64,000 bases of DNA from Lepas anatifera (taxonomy: Eukaryota > Arthropoda > Thecostraca > Lepadidae), in contig JAOTON010001028.1 of assembly GCA_034440635.1 (NCBI GenBank), positions 1,364,001 to 1,428,000 of the forward strand. Direction: 5' to 3'. The notes under the pieces were generated by a model. The model was not told where the DNA came from, searched no databases, and saw nothing but the letters and a program-made list of their open reading frames with translations. The translations under genes were made by a program, and so were the position numbers. Below are positions 34,571 through 47,445 of the stretch, one piece after another (within the stretch, counting starts at the first letter, position 1; the number at the start of each line of letters is the position of its first letter).

Positions 34571-34656
34571 GCGTCGGCGTAGCGCAGTGGATAGAGCAAT
34601 GGTCTAGAGATCAGAAGAGTGTGTGTTCGAGACCTAGTCGCGGCACACGTTTTTAA
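34571..34656 (+). repeat. tRNA-like sequence with Pol III signals
   Basis: TAGCGCAGTGGATAGAGC matches an A box and GTTCGAGACC a B box, spaced as in a tRNA, with a TTTTT terminator at 34650-34654. The acceptor and T stems do not pair well, so I favour a tRNA pseudogene or a SINE head over a working tRNA. Confidence 0.45.
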
Positions 34657-34755
34657 CCGCTAACATTAAGTTTTGCGAATCAATTTAGTCGTTCAGAACT
34701 CGTGCAGTTTCTTACAACTATAGTTAGACAGCAAAGATAAAGTTGTCGCTTTACC

Positions 34756-34926
34756 CAGTGGCGGATCCAGGGGGAGGGACTTAAGCCCCCCAAAATTTAC
34801 GAGCCTCCAAAGTTAATAGATAGACGAGCGACTAACCGAGATACTAGCGGGTGAGGCTCGAGCTGCGAGCCGGTGAGGCTCGAGGTGAGCCCCCCTCCCC
34901 CAAATGAATTCCTAGATCCGCCACTG
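34756..34926. mobile_element. Small hAT-like MITE
   Basis: Ends CAGTGGCGGATCCAGG and CCTAGATCCGCCACTG are inverted matches. Flanking 8-mers gctttacc and aatttacc agree at 6 of 8. Interior is non-coding. Confidence 0.65.
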
Positions 34927-35379
34927 AATTTACCCCTATTCCTGTCAAGGAGAGATTCTGCCCACCCATTACGTTTTTTCCAGGATATCTCCTGAACAGC
35001 TTGCGATAAGCATTTGAAACTTTCTGGCTTGTAAAACTGGGGCAGATTCCATGGAAGTTTTGAGACTAAATCTTGACCAGGGGCGAAGCTATGACCCAAT
35101 ATTTGGGGAGGTTCTTTTCCCAAAATGAGTATTATTGTATACGGTTCGTTCTTCCCACAACGAAGCCGTCCGTTACAACATTGAGATATGTCATAATGAT
35201 ACAATATTATGAATAGGATACCAGGAAATAGCTCATTTACATTTTCAGCTTGGTTAACAGAAGCAGTTACAGCAACAAAAAATCGGGATTTTTAGTATAT
35301 TAAAATTTTACTTTCCAGAGTACAAGATTGCTTACAGGGCAGCCTCGAAGAATAAAGAAAACTATACGATGTTCCCAGC

Positions 35380-35519
35380 CAGTGGCGGATATAAGGGAGC
35401 TAGGGTGGCTCAAGCCCCCCCCCGAAATTTCCGAGTGCATATAGTAAATACATAAGCGGAACCTGATCTGAGGCAAAGGCCCTATCCCCCTCCGAAATGA
35501 AGCCCTGGATCCGCCGCTG
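35380..35519. mobile_element. Small hAT-like MITE
   Basis: Ends CAGTGGCGGATATAAGGG and CCTGGATCCGCCGCTG. Flanking ttcccagc and ctctcagc agree at 6 of 8. It is the same family as 21450-21610. Confidence 0.6.
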
Positions 35520-37906
35520 CTCTCAGCCCTATATTCTATAGCCGTGCAATGGCATAAGCGTGCTTCGGTATTGTAATTAAGGGGTGTCACGCAGGTGCAG
35601 TTTTTCACAGTCCAATGAATGCTACAAGCATCTTCGGTATGCATTCGGTTGCAAGACGGAAAAGACAACAATTCACCCACAGACGGATTAGAGAGACAAG
35701 ATTATTACGCTCACCCGGGTTTTGCACAGGCGGAAACAGGTCAAGCAAGATAAAAAGTATCAAAAGTTGAGAAACATATATTGGTGCCCATGCATGGTTC
35801 CCCAACATTGCCAATATGAATCTTGCCCCACTATTTTGCTTTCTTTCTTCCATCTATGATGACTTTTTGCATTATACCATGTATCTCACGAAGGGGCGAC
35901 ATTTTCCGCCCCTAGCCCTGACATTAAAACGGGCTTTCAGGAGTCTGACAGAAGCAGGGGTCATACCCGTTGCCTAAACTGGGAGCGGCAGAAAATAGGA
36001 AATGCCAATCTAGCAAAGAATAGGTGGATCCAGGGGTAGAAGCACATGCCTCCATTCAATTGATGATCGACGCCCCTTTGAAATTTCCGATGACTCTCCC
36101 TAAAAGGTCGTTCCCCGGGATGCGAGTATCAGCGCCCTGCGGTAGAATTTGGGGCCAACTTGATAGGTTTTGCCGACCAAAATTGGCGCCCGCTGATCCC
36201 GATGCCCCCACCACCCCAATCTGACACCCTAGATCCTACCATAAGAAGATGAATGGGATCAATAGTCACAACCGTTCCCACAAATGCACTGCTCGGCATC
36301 TCCAATCCATTGTTTACCCCCCGTCCCTTCCTCACGTAGACATACAATGAGTCTTCCAGGTCAGATAAAGGCCGCAAACCTCCTCCTCCAGTATGCATAC
36401 GCCCCATACATCGCCAACTAAGTGAAGAAGTGGAAACACAAATTGACCCACTAACTAACCACAAACCCTCACATGAATGAATTTCTCCCCCAGCCTCCCT
36501 AATACACTGTGTACCTTTTTTATATAATGTAATTTATTATTTTTCTATTCTTCATCTGATAATCCACACATATTCAGAAATGATTGAAGGCAACAATATG
36601 TTAATTTCTCATAGTGAAATTCGAGACATTGAATTAAGACCAGCTTGCTGTATTGACATATTTTCTTAACTTCCAAATAGGTGTACTTAATAAATATTTA
36701 TCAAATGCGTTTATCTCTATATTCAAACCATGTGTTTTTGCATGTAAAGCCTTTTCATCACCACCTTGCTTTGCTCTACCTGAGTATATAGCTGACTTGG
36801 TATTATTTGTGACTTATTAGGACTTTATCTACACCCATCAACTCAACAAAACAAAAAATCATAGCTGGGAAGGCACTAAAAGCTCAATTGCAAAAGCCTC
36901 CTTCATAACCACTTATGCTTTTCAGAAAAACAATTTTTTTGCAACAGTTGGGGGATGGTGACCTCATCAACCAGTTGAGAGTGTTTCTTCTATTCCCTTG
37001 GTTGCAAACAAATATATAAAAAAACACTGTTAAGTGCCCAGCACATGAGTTCTGATTATCTTCCATATTGGGCTGTACCAAGTGAGTGTTTTGAAAATAT
37101 TTGAATCAGCTGGTGCTTGATGTAGTAGGGCACCATATCCTGATGTATGTGCCACTGCAGTAATGTATGTGTAAGGCTTCAATGATAAAACATACTTAAT
37201 GGATGATGATATTCTTACTGTCAATATATGTGTATGAATAAATGGGTCACACCCCCCCCTTCCCCAATCACACTGCCATGTATCCTGACTGACTCCCATG
37301 CTTATTTTTCATGTGTCATCAATGTGTATAATGGATACCTGATTCTTTTAAATGTGTTCTCCATTATTGTCAAATTATGCACTGTTTGTTTCTGGCCATG
37401 GCAAAACATAGACCCAGTTTCCATGTGCAATGAGACAATCTGGATAGAGCTGAGAATCAGGATACAGGGATCACAGTTTCTGTGACACTTCGGCGTGGAT
37501 ATAGGTGGAACTGTAACATATAGAAGTTTTTCATCACAATTTTGTCTATATCTCTAGCAAAACATTCACATCTCCTTTCACTCCCTTCACTTTCCCTTAA
37601 CCCAACTATACAATTTTATTCGAAGAATAATAGTTTTGTTTAATGAATGTTGTTTAACAGTTTTATTTGAAGTTTAATACAATTTTCTTCCATTTGATAT
37701 TGCTTAATGACCAAGAAAGCTTCACCCTCTGCAGACTACTCACCTTTACCTCTGCAAAATAAGGAAAATATTTACAATCATTCTGTCATGTGCTGTTAGA
37801 CCTGGCTAGATACAGATAGACGTGAAGCGGATTCAAGCTGTTTCAATTGCCCAAAGCTCTATCAGTATTTCAAATGTATCCTGCATCTTGATACAATGCA
37901 AAATCC
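35520..37906. other. Intergenic, one MITE fragment
   Basis: A degraded hAT-like MITE with TAGGTGGATCCAGGGG and CCCTAGATCCTACC ends lies at about 36019-36237. The remainder is AT-rich with no recognised gene. Confidence 0.4.
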
Positions 37907-37914
37907 TGATTGGC

Positions 37915-38278
37915 CAGTCTGAAAAGTATGGGAGCAAGCCAGACGAGTAGCACCAGCCATCCAAAATTATCACACCACCAGCCTAAAAAAATTCACATGA
38001 ATCTGCCATATACCAGGGAGAAAAACACACACATTCCTCCCTACATGATGCAATGCTACCTCTCTTATTAGTTAATTAGTTAAGGACTTTTTATAAGGCC
38101 CCCTCCTGTGTCTTTATAACTATTCAGCCATTATTTTACTGGTTTTCAGTGTTACCTTCCTCGCACCAGTCTTGCAAATTCACACCAGGTTGATAAAATT
38201 TGCACCACTCACTCCCTGTCTCCAAGGGCACTCACATCGACAAGATCTCATCGAAAATGCCATACTTTGCACACTGGC
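37915..38278. mobile_element. 365-bp hAT-like MITE, copy 1
   Basis: The left end CAGTCTGAAAAGTATGG and the right end CATACTTTGCACACTG are inverted matches, flanked by tgattggc at 37907-37914 and 38279-38286. The interior shares TTATTAGTTA, GGCCCCCTCCTG and the CACCAG motifs with the copies at 40821 and 45263. Non-autonomous. Confidence 0.8.
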
Positions 38279-38286
38279 TGATTGGC

Positions 38287-40614
38287 AATGGGAATTGACA
38301 CTTGGTCATACTTTGATCTTTAGAAACAACAGTTGATAAGAACATAAGGCAGGAAAATTAAGGCCACCATAATATTGAGCTCCCAGAATCCCTCATTACC
38401 TACCCTGGAGTGTGATCACATCCTGATGTCCACCTCACATAGGCATCTTGCTTTGACCCTTTCCTCATACAGATTCAATAAATTCCCTTGTGATGCAGGA
38501 TCAAAATGCACAAACCGGGGTATCCTCCGTCCGATGATTATACATGGCTTCCATTTGCATATTTGACAAACTATCACCACCATTTCAATGACTTAGACGT
38601 TGCTTAGATCCCACACAAGACAAAAAATACCCAAAACAAAAGTAAATAGTCCACCTTCATGACATGTAAGTGCCGTAAGAAGTGAATAAAAAGACCAATT
38701 GTGTGAAAGCATGCATTTCCCCCGCGCCGAGTGTAGTGTCCGTGCAGCAATAAATAAATCAAACCGAAAGCGCAGTGTTCGCCGCTATCGAGCAGAGCCC
38801 ATATCCAAACTAAATTTGGAAGAATCTACTATTTCCTCCTAAAATTGGACTAGAGGACAATACACAAATATTTGTATTTAAATTTAAGAGTATATTTCCG
38901 AAATTGTTGCTCATTTGTTTCTTTAAAATAAGAAATTGAAAACAAAAAATTGTTCTTGTGGTAATCTAATCACAAATTATCGAAATAGACTCATGGCGCA
39001 CATACTAAACTTTGGTGTACCCGTCCTCTATTACCCTGGGCTTGACTCAGCCGATGAAAAGTGAAGTTCTAATCGCCCGCAACTAGCACCTCCTGAGTGG
39101 AGGATTCCGCCGGAATGGCTTCAAGGGAGATACGCGAAAAAAATTTTATTGTGGTGTCTTGATATTTGAAAAATCCTGATCATGAAACCAATAATCATTT
39201 TTGCATCTTCGACCAATTTTTTGGGAGGCCACATCACAATTATCTAAATATTTATCAATATCAGTTAGGGTATTAAACCCAGCACTCCATCACTAGCCAG
39301 GGACAGTCTTTTCTCGTTGCCATGGTTACTAAAATTGTGTTTTGATGTTTCTCATATTATGTATTTGTATTCAGAATGTATTTTAACACTTTTTTAGTCG
39401 TTAATTTTACAAATTTATCCCACAAAAAGATTTGAAAAAAAATTTAAACCTCTACCTACGGTCCGACCCGAACTAACCGGAGACGTGTTTGGCTGCAGGC
39501 GGACTGGCAGGTTTTTCTGCAACGCGCACGCGCAATATCGTATTTTATAGAATGCAGACGGAAGTGAGCCCGTAATAGGCAGAATTGCTCCTGCGCACCA
39601 CAAAAGAGTTTGTAGGTTGCCAGCAGTCCAACACACCTCTGTTCGAGTTTTGCAAAACAAACCCAGGAGCCGGCCGGGAGTAATGCAAATTGCCGTTGAG
39701 TCACTTTAGAACCCAACTAGAGATGAAAATCTGTCCGGCGGTACCCCGAAGGCTGTAATGGGCTCGGCTTGGTAAAGTAAGGACATTGAAGACATAACTG
39801 TCGCCACCGGCAAAAAAGTGGGGGGGGCAGCCAAACTTCAGCCTGATGCTGACAAAAAACTTTCAACATCAGGACCAAAAACTCTTCGAATTTGGGCTCC
39901 TCGTAGCCTTCCGCAGCGGCTGGATATAAGAATGTCCGGTTTTCCCTAATTTTTACTGAGATCAGGAAATTTTTGGCCGAAAAGTGGGGGCCAGGTCCCC
40001 CTGGCCCCCCTTTTTCCGATGCGTATGAGTGAAGACCCGTTTTTAGTGTTTCAAGTGTGTAGACTATGGTGCTCTGAACAGAAACATACAATGGCTGATC
40101 CAGGTTTTCTATTGCAGGGGGGAAAAAGGTGCATTTAGATCAGAATCTATGAGCGCCGAGGATGGCCAGGGGTTGTGCTGTAGAGTTGATGTGTATCGGA
40201 GGGACCAAATGTGTATCGGAGGGACCATGGCCCCCAAAGCGTTGGAGGGGGACCAAACTATCTTTTGGCCCACCAAAACGCCAGAGAAATTTTTGAAAAG
40301 TGTTTACCCTAGGTCTGTAGAGTAAAAAATATTCGCTCCCCCTCGCCCCGGAGAGCGATCATGTACTTGGAGATGTAGCTTTATACTAAGTCTGACAAGC
40401 ACTGAAAGAGATGTTTACACAAGGTCTGTAGAGCAAAAAAATATTCGTTCCCACCTAGGAGAGGCAGAAATGGGTTTGCCCCCCTAATTCTAGGTGCCGT
40501 GGCGGCGCTCATTGGCACAAGTGTTCTGTCGTTGGAGCATCTTACCCTCTAGCCCCAAGTGGAAATGAAAATGACCTTGCGGGAAATTTTCACTACAATT
40601 TTAATGTCTCCTAA
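38287..40614. other. Intergenic, no gene recognised
   Basis: Anonymous sequence. A 26-base segment near 39127-39152 (GGGAGATACGCGAAAA core) recurs inverted near 47188-47213, so both may belong to an unidentified dispersed repeat. Confidence 0.35.
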
Positions 40615-41834
40615 TTTAGCACGCGCTTTGACGGGGGTCTGAAGCCACCTTCACCTTGACGAGGGGGTTGGTACCCGCCCCCTAAGATCTCGAGAACCAC
40701 GGTAGGTAGCGAAAAACGGTAAAGCGTTGGGTAGCCCATCTATTTCTTTATCAAAAATATTTGAACCATTTTTGGTCAGGTCACATTTAAGGTCACGAGA
40801 GGTTGAAACATGCCGTCCTACAAGTCTGCGAAGTATGGCAGCAGGCCAGACGAGTCGCACCAGTCATCTAAAATTCTCGCACCGCCAGCCACCAAAAATT
40901 CGCACCAATCTTCCATATACCAGGGAGAAAAACGCACCCATTCCTACCCACAAGATGCAATGCTATCTCTCTTATTAGTTAGTTAGTTAGTTGAGGACTT
41001 TTCATAAGGCCCCCTCCTGTATCTTTATAACCACCTAGCCATTATTTGCTTGGTTTTCAGTGTCAACTTCCTTGCACCAGTCTCACAAATTCGCACCAGG
41101 TTGGTAAAATTCGCACACTCGCTCCTGTCCCCAAGTGCACTCGCAGCAACGAGATCTCGTCAAAAATGTCATACTTTGCACACTGGCCGTCCTAGGGATA
41201 ACATATAAATTAAGGTTCTCGGCCATTAAATCTGAACAAGTAAAGATAGAGCAAAACTACTTTTAAACTATAGGAATCCTCGTAGCAAGCCGAATCGAAT
41301 GATATATGATTTGACCTTGGTAGGTCAAATCAAGGATTTGACCTGACCTGAGGTCAGGTCAAGGTCAAATTATATAAAATTTATATTATTAGAACCGCAA
41401 AGACAAGGTGAGTCTAATGCAACTAGAATGAACGCTTTATCACCATCCCTTACTGATTTATTCAGTAAAAAACATTTTTCCCATGTATTTCCAACGGAGA
41501 GGTCATGCCTTGTACCTGACCTTAGGTCATCGATATCAAAAATACCGGAAAATATTTTAGAGAACTCGGTGGGCCCATTATGTGATGAGTTTCAATCGGA
41601 TAAGTTCACCCTGCTCCGACTTATACTATCTTAAACTTTTTTTGAGGTCAGGTCACGACCTGGACTGGTGATCTGACCTGAGATGACCTAACCTTAAAAT
41701 TTTCACAGAAGTTGTAAAAATGATGAGGGAAAATGCATGCCAAGTACGGCGGCGCTACGCGCCGCCGTTTTTCTGCTGTCTCCGAAAAACCCGAGGGGGG
41801 CGGGTACCCGCCCCCCCGTCAATGCGCGTGTTAA
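40615..41834. mobile_element. TTAA-flanked AGGTCA-rich element, interrupted copy
   Basis: A reverse-orientation copy of the element at 9799-10650: CAATGCGCGTG plus TTAA at 41820-41834 and a diverged TTAG-CACGCGC end at 40616. The hairpin ACGGCGGCG/CGCCGCCGT recurs near 41747-41769. The segment 41590-41730 is a close inverted match to 9910-10080. It is split by a MITE at 40821-41186. Confidence 0.75.
40821..41186. mobile_element. 365-bp hAT-like MITE, copy 2, nested
   Basis: Ends CAAGTCTGCGAAGTATGG and CATACTTTGCACACTGG are flanked by a perfect 8-bp duplication ccgtccta (40813-40820 and 41187-41194). The host sequence on each side is continuous with the TTAA-flanked element, so the MITE is the younger insertion. 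Confidence 0.88.
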
Positions 41835-42931
41835 CATAACTACCAGCCATATGTTCAGCGGGAACATTTTTCAATGGATATTTATTTTCAGGCATTTTCT
41901 CAAATTTGTCAAGCTAAATCAGGGCACAACACAACAAACGTGGGAGGCATTTTCTTTCGAAAATCTAGCAACTTCACCAGAAAACGATATAATTTGTGTT
42001 AAAATGCTTAGGTAAATACCGTGGAACAAAATTTATGTACCAATACAGTGATTTATATTCATCACGGCAGCGAAGAAGATCCTTTGACATCACATTGAGC
42101 GCAATTTTTCGGAAAGACTATTTAATTCAGCACCATCTCGGCAGACATTTCCAAATGAAATATCGCAATCCATAATCATACATTTAATCATGATATAGGT
42201 GAGCAGAGAATCGACGGTATACAAATGCTAAACGAAATCGTAACGCCGTGCACATGTTTTGTGTGGTGTCGCGTTCATTTCCACACGTATTCTTTCATGG
42301 TTTGCGCACTAACGCAGTCTCAGCCACTGAGCCGTTCGTCACGATAAATATATGACGAATACTTCACTTCTTGTTCAGATGCACCAAAAATAGGACACTG
42401 TGTACAAAGGTCACACTACTATACATAACAGGGAAGCCAACAGTTTGATTTGACTAGCATACATAACTGATAAGTTTACGGCGGCAACAAACTACGCAAC
42501 ACAAAATGTACAGATCACGCATAAAATTTTGCCCCTGCCCATTGTTGGTTATGCAGGAGTGCCCTTCCCTTTCCCATGTGCCCATTTACTTTACGAAGAA
42601 AAACAAAGAAGAAAAATGTATTGCAAATATTATGGGCCACACCACTCCCCGCTATTTTTTAGGTTTTTAAATGTTTTTGCGCAAGGGACATCCAAATCAC
42701 AAAAAACACATGTAAAAAACCAAACGTACACACAACTGTTATCACTTCTATCATAGATATACAGATCAATGCACGTTCCTAAAATATATAAATAATCCTT
42801 TATCAATCACCGACTCGTACCTCTGACGCGGCGCTACAGCGGGTAAACGCCCGATAAGTATACGAACTGGGTGCAGATACAGTATTATCAATAATAGCTG
42901 GCTACCTGAGGATACTACTCAATCACTTTTA
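41835..42931. other. Intergenic, no gene recognised
   Basis: AT-rich sequence with no domain or repeat that I recognise. It would be the 3' flank of the P-element relic. Confidence 0.35.
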
Positions 42932-44878
42932 CTAAATGTAGTAACGCATTCTCTTCATTTCCCGACGACTTTTCTGTTCTGCCCTTGCCTTTCGCTTCCC
43001 CTCCGCATACAACCGTTGCAGCCACTTCACCCGCATGTGTGTTCTCGTCACCGCGTACTTTCGCGCTACCTTTTCGTGAAGGTCCGGGAATTTAACCAGC
43101 ACATCAGAAGTCAAACGGCGAATGAATCCTGGTTTCCTATCGATGTCGCTTGGTCCATGCATATCACAAACTAAAACCTCTAGCTCCCCTACTTGCCTAA
43201 GCCACTTTTCACTTGGTATTGTGAGACCACCCCGATTGAGACGTTGCAACCACTCCAGTTTCCCACTTTCATCTACTACAGGCACGGTCGATGATATGTA
43301 TCAGAGAGAGCTGTCCACAGGTTTGCATTTTGCAGCAACAAAGCCCGCCACGTAGGACGGTGCCTGCTTACAAAGTTTTTGGTTCGCGTCCCCTGCTGAC
43401 GGAGCAGCTCGTTCCACGGCGTCGTCCTGGTCATCCTCGTCCAGCCAGTCCTGCTCCGGGTTGTCCGGTACCGGTGGAGCGGGGCACGGCTGCACCCTCT
43501 CCATCTGATCACACAGCAGCGATGTCATCCAGCTCTTCAGTAATGACTATCGAGGGGGGTGTCCAGTTGCAGGGTAGCCGCACTCAGGTATGTTGATTCT
43601 TCTTCTTCCAGCGAGACTGGGGCTCCATCAGCATGTGGTCTAGCATGAGAACACGAGTCTTGGCCTCCACCGCCGTTGGGTGGGTGCTGCCTGCTCCCAA
43701 GCACCTGACCTGAGAGAAGAAGTTTGTTACCATGTCCTGATTCACCCGAGACGTCAGAAAGTACTTGACACCGTAGATGTTCTGAAGCATGCTGTGGAGA
43801 CCTCGCAGGGCTGTTAAGGACATGATGAACCCGTTCTGGAATGGTACCTGCTCTGGCATCCGACTCAGGAGTCCCGAATCAGCCGCATGAACTCGAGCAG
43901 AGAAGTATACTGAGCATTGATGGTGTGCTCCAAGCCGAATGCTGACCGATGAGCCTTGCCGTCCAGGAAGCACCGAAAGTTGCAGGTGTCGAACATCTCG
44001 TCGCAGGTGATGACGAACTGAGCCTGCTTGACGAAGCGCTGACCGAATAGGTGGAGTAGAAACTTTCCCACGCGCTCGCTGAGCATCTGGGCCGCTGGAC
44101 GTACTCGCTGTCGCTCCTGGCCAGTCACCTGACGGAAATTTTTTGGTATAAACTTCATCTGACAATCATCAACTGATGGGCGATTGTCAAAACGAACAGT
44201 TTTATTGGATATTTTGCTATATCGAGCGAATAACTGACACTTAGCCAAATATTCACAATCTAGTCATTTATCATGATTGTTCAACTTAACAGATATTAGA
44301 AGATGAAACATGTTCAGCTCTCACACATTTATAGATTTGTTTTGAATCTATTTTCACCTATCAGGGAAGGTTCATAATGTCCTTTTATTCAAAAGAGGAC
44401 CACTAAAATTATTGCTATGTTCCCGTTGCCAGTGAAAAATATATTGATATGTTCATTCGAATGAGTGACCTGAGATTCATTTGATAGCAATGCAACCCAT
44501 TTTGCCTCCGCAAATACAATTATACACAGTATATTAATAAAAACGGTACAAACCAAATGGAAAGGTGCACTCCCGAGCACTGAATAATTTAAAATCCTAT
44601 ACAAATGATTTAAATTTCACGTCCAGCACATATAAAAAGAACGCAAGTAAAAGTTTGATGCACAAAACTGATGGCCCATACCTTTATATGCTTCAACTGA
44701 AGGGCGTGGCAAAGCAGAAGCTTGGCATTGTCCTTTGCAAAAGCTGCTGGGGGAGGCCCTTGTCTACTACCGGTGCCTCTGGACCCGGTAGCCTCAGACC
44801 CTGGTCCAAGATGTGGTTCCTCAGCAGCTTCAGGAAGTGAGGGACCGTCCACAGATCTTAAGCCACTGGCAGCACCTG
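42932..44878 (-). pseudogene. Decayed P-element (THAP9-like) transposase
   Basis: Read on the minus strand. VPHFLKLLRNHILDQGLRLP (near 44845-44785) is the conserved VPH-xxKxLRN stretch. RQRVRPAAQMLSERVGKFLL and a GLEHTINAQYTSLLEFMRLI tract lie at 44130-43870. FQNGFIMSLTALRGLHSMLQ then LTSRVNQDMVTNFFSQVR follow at 43830-43710. SYVAGFVAAKCK is at 43350-43310, and GGLTIPSEKWLRQVGELEVL at 43225-43170 with a basic tail to the stop at 42932. This order matches the catalytic and GTP-binding region and C-terminus of P-element/THAP9 transposases. It is broken by a frameshift near 44770, another near 43870, and an in-frame TGA at 43301-43303. No THAP domain or terminal repeats were seen. The enzyme would have cut and joined transposon ends; this copy should be inactive. 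Confidence 0.85.
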
Positions 44879-45061
44879 AAAAATTCATACAAGCATGAGG
44901 AAAGGACAGGCAAAAATATGGAATGGAAGACTTCAATTCCCAGGACTTAAATGTGAGCACAAACTTGGCTTAGGGCCAAAATGATTTATAAGAATGCTAT
45001 CCATCACATTAATATATTTCAAGTTATTACACAAAAGTGACAGCAGAAAAAGAAGCAACAG

Positions 45062-45756
45062 AATCATTGTTTGCTACAAGTATGGTACTTTTGACAAGGC
45101 CTAGTCAATGTGAGTGCCCCTGGAGACAGGAACAAGTGGTGCAAATTTTATTAACCTGGTGCAAATTTGAGACTGGTGCAAGGGAGGTAACGCTGAAAAC
45201 CAAACAAATAATGGAAAAATGGTTATAAAGACACAAGGAAAATTGCATCATGTGGGTAGGGACCTGTCTGCAAAGTATGGCAGCAGGCCAGACAAGCTGC
45301 ACCAGCCATCTGAAATTCTTGCACCGACAGCCACCAAAAATTCACACTAACCTGTCATATTACCAGGGAAAAATGCTCTCATTCCTACCCACACAATGCA
45401 ATGCTGTCTCTCTTATTAGTGAGATAGTTAAGGACTTTTTCAAGCCCCCTCCTCAGTCTTTATAACCATTCAGTCAATATTTGTTTGGTTTTCAGTGTCA
45501 CCTTTCTTGCACCAGTCTCACAAATTCACACAAGGTTGATTGAATTTGCACCACTTGATCCTGTCTCCAAGTACACTCGCACCAACGAGATCTTGAAGAA
45601 AATGTCATACTTTGCACACTAGGGTAGGGATGGGTGCTTTCTCCCTGGTATACTGCAGATTGGTGTGAATTTAGGCAGCTGGCTGTGCAAATTTGTGCCA
45701 GAGTTTTAGATGGCTGGTGCGACTCTTCTGACCAGCTGCCATACTTTCCACAATGG
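45062..45756. mobile_element. 365-bp hAT-like MITE inserted in its own family
   Basis: A complete copy at 45263-45622 is flanked by a perfect duplication ggtaggga (45255-45262 and 45623-45630). It splits an older, inverted copy of the same family whose halves run 45062-45262 and 45631-45756 (right end CAGCTGCCATACTTTCCACAATG). The shared interior motifs appear once forward and once reversed. Confidence 0.78.
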
Positions 45757-47280
45757 TGAATATATATAAAACATATATCATGTTTGCTACAAAGCAATGA
45801 AAAGGAGAACAGAGAAAATGGCAATTATTGATAAGCGACCTCCCCACACACCAAAATGGATATGTGCACCGGTTGGTAACAAAAGTTTCTTCTGGAAATC
45901 AAGTTTATGCCTCCAGATATATGCAGGATCTGTGCTGCCCCAAATGCCTCAAGAAACCAGCCACATTCTCCAGACAGAATATCATTGAGGACAGAAAATA
46001 GAGTTGTTGTTACCCACATCATACATCTCCAACATAGAGGAAGGATAAGACTTCTAAATTTACCCCACCTAGCATACGGGAGAAAAAGAGATGAGCTTGC
46101 CATAGTACCTAAACATGTATAGATCAAGGCATGTTAAGGTCTAATTTGAGCTATCTGAATGCTCTGTTTAATCTTTAATTTAAAAGGTTCAAGGGCCACA
46201 TAGGTTGCCAAAACCCAAAAAATGTCTTGCTTATCTTTTAAGAATGACAAATATTAAAGAACATCTATCTTTAAAAGTTAGCATACTCACAGAGTTCACT
46301 TACAGTTGGTACAAAAATATTTCATCCATCATCAACCTTAGCACAATATCATAGTTTCTCCAGAACCTACATGTATGATCGCACACCAACATCCCACAAT
46401 CTCCTTCCCTTATGCTTTCTGACTAAAAACAACGTTTTATGGCACCTGCTCAGAGTACTGTTGTAACTAACTATGGTGTCTCTATTGGTTTGCTAACTAT
46501 GATAACACGGCGGATGGGCCGATGGGCTTTATTTTTCTGAAGCCTTTCACATATACTCGGTGGTACAAAGAAAAAAAGCAGGCACAAAACAGAAGATTTC
46601 TTCTGCATCAGCTCTGCAAAATGCTATTTGTACTCTTACCTGTGGAAGATAACATCAGAATACAAGAACAACTCTCACTAAAATCTTCGAAATCCCCTAT
46701 ATAACTATGCTTTTGTTTCCCTTGCTTCAATGCAGCTTAAATATGTCTTTTTCGTTCATATATGTCTCACTGCGTCCTCGGGTCTTCAACCGTTTTCTGC
46801 AATATCCCCAGAATGACGAAACTTTTGCGTCAGGAAGGTCACGTGACCCCCTTTGAGGTGGCTATGCCTTCTGATTGGTCAGTTGTGATTACTTAAAAAT
46901 CCTATATTTCTAATATAATATTATTTTGGGCAGTAGATATTCTGAAATAATTTTTGTCTTTATCGGTTCAAAACTTTCAAGTCACTGCTTAGGAAAAATA
47001 CGACCATTTTTTTAGAGAAATTGATAGCTCTAGCCGTGTGTACGTCATATACATCGATATGAGGTGTACCGGTAAAGTCGTCTAGAAATGTTGACTTTGA
47101 GAGCAATTTTAAGGCATTTGCCGGCCGAATTCGCAAAAATGAGAATATGACTTCTGAAACAACTTTTTGTGACCTTTTGATCTAGCCAATAAAAATTTTT
47201 TCGCGTATCTCCCTTTCAGCTGAATTTTGAGCTCGCGCGGAAACGTCATGTCGCGTTGCTCGGAGGCGCGCGGAACCCGC
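45757..47280. other. Intergenic, promoter-like towards its right end
   Basis: No coding sequence recognised. From about 46780 the sequence contains a symmetrical E-box, a reverse CCAAT box (ATTGG near 46875) and, by 47220-47290, CpG-rich DNA leading to the possible first exon at 47416. Confidence 0.4.
46837..46848. promoter_or_regulatory. Palindromic E-box, CLEAR-type
   Basis: GGTCACGTGACC is a perfect 12-base palindrome around CACGTG. GTCACGTGAC is the CLEAR consensus bound by TFEB/MITF, and is also a good USF/Myc-Max site. It lies about 570 bases upstream of the possible first exon at 47416. Function is inferred from the motif only. Confidence 0.4.
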
Positions 47281-47415
47281 GGTGATTTGCGAGAATGGAA
47301 ATATCAGCCGATGATTATTATTTTCCTGTACCAATTGGCAGAGCGCTGAGGCAGGCGTGGTGCAAACGTTTGTTTTGTATCATCGTTCCAGTTACTGGAG
47401 ACAGCGACGAGAACC

Positions 47416-47445
47416 ATGGACATCCGAAAGTTTTTCAGCAAGAAG
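47416..47445 (+). CDS. Possible first coding exon (M-D-I-R-K-F-F start)
   Basis: An ATG in good context (gaaccATGG) opens M-D-I-R-K-F-F-S-K-K and runs directly into a donor GTAAGC. MDIRKFF is the characteristic start of replication factor C large subunit (RFC1), where it resembles a PCNA-interacting motif. Some hAT-derived and ZMYM-type proteins start similarly. The upstream DNA is CpG-rich with promoter motifs. No downstream RFC1 exon was recognised in the window, so the identity is open and the exon itself is only probable. Confidence 0.35.

Noticed and set aside
34571..34656. Functional tRNA gene
   Set aside because: A and B boxes and a T-run are present, but the acceptor and T stems do not pair.
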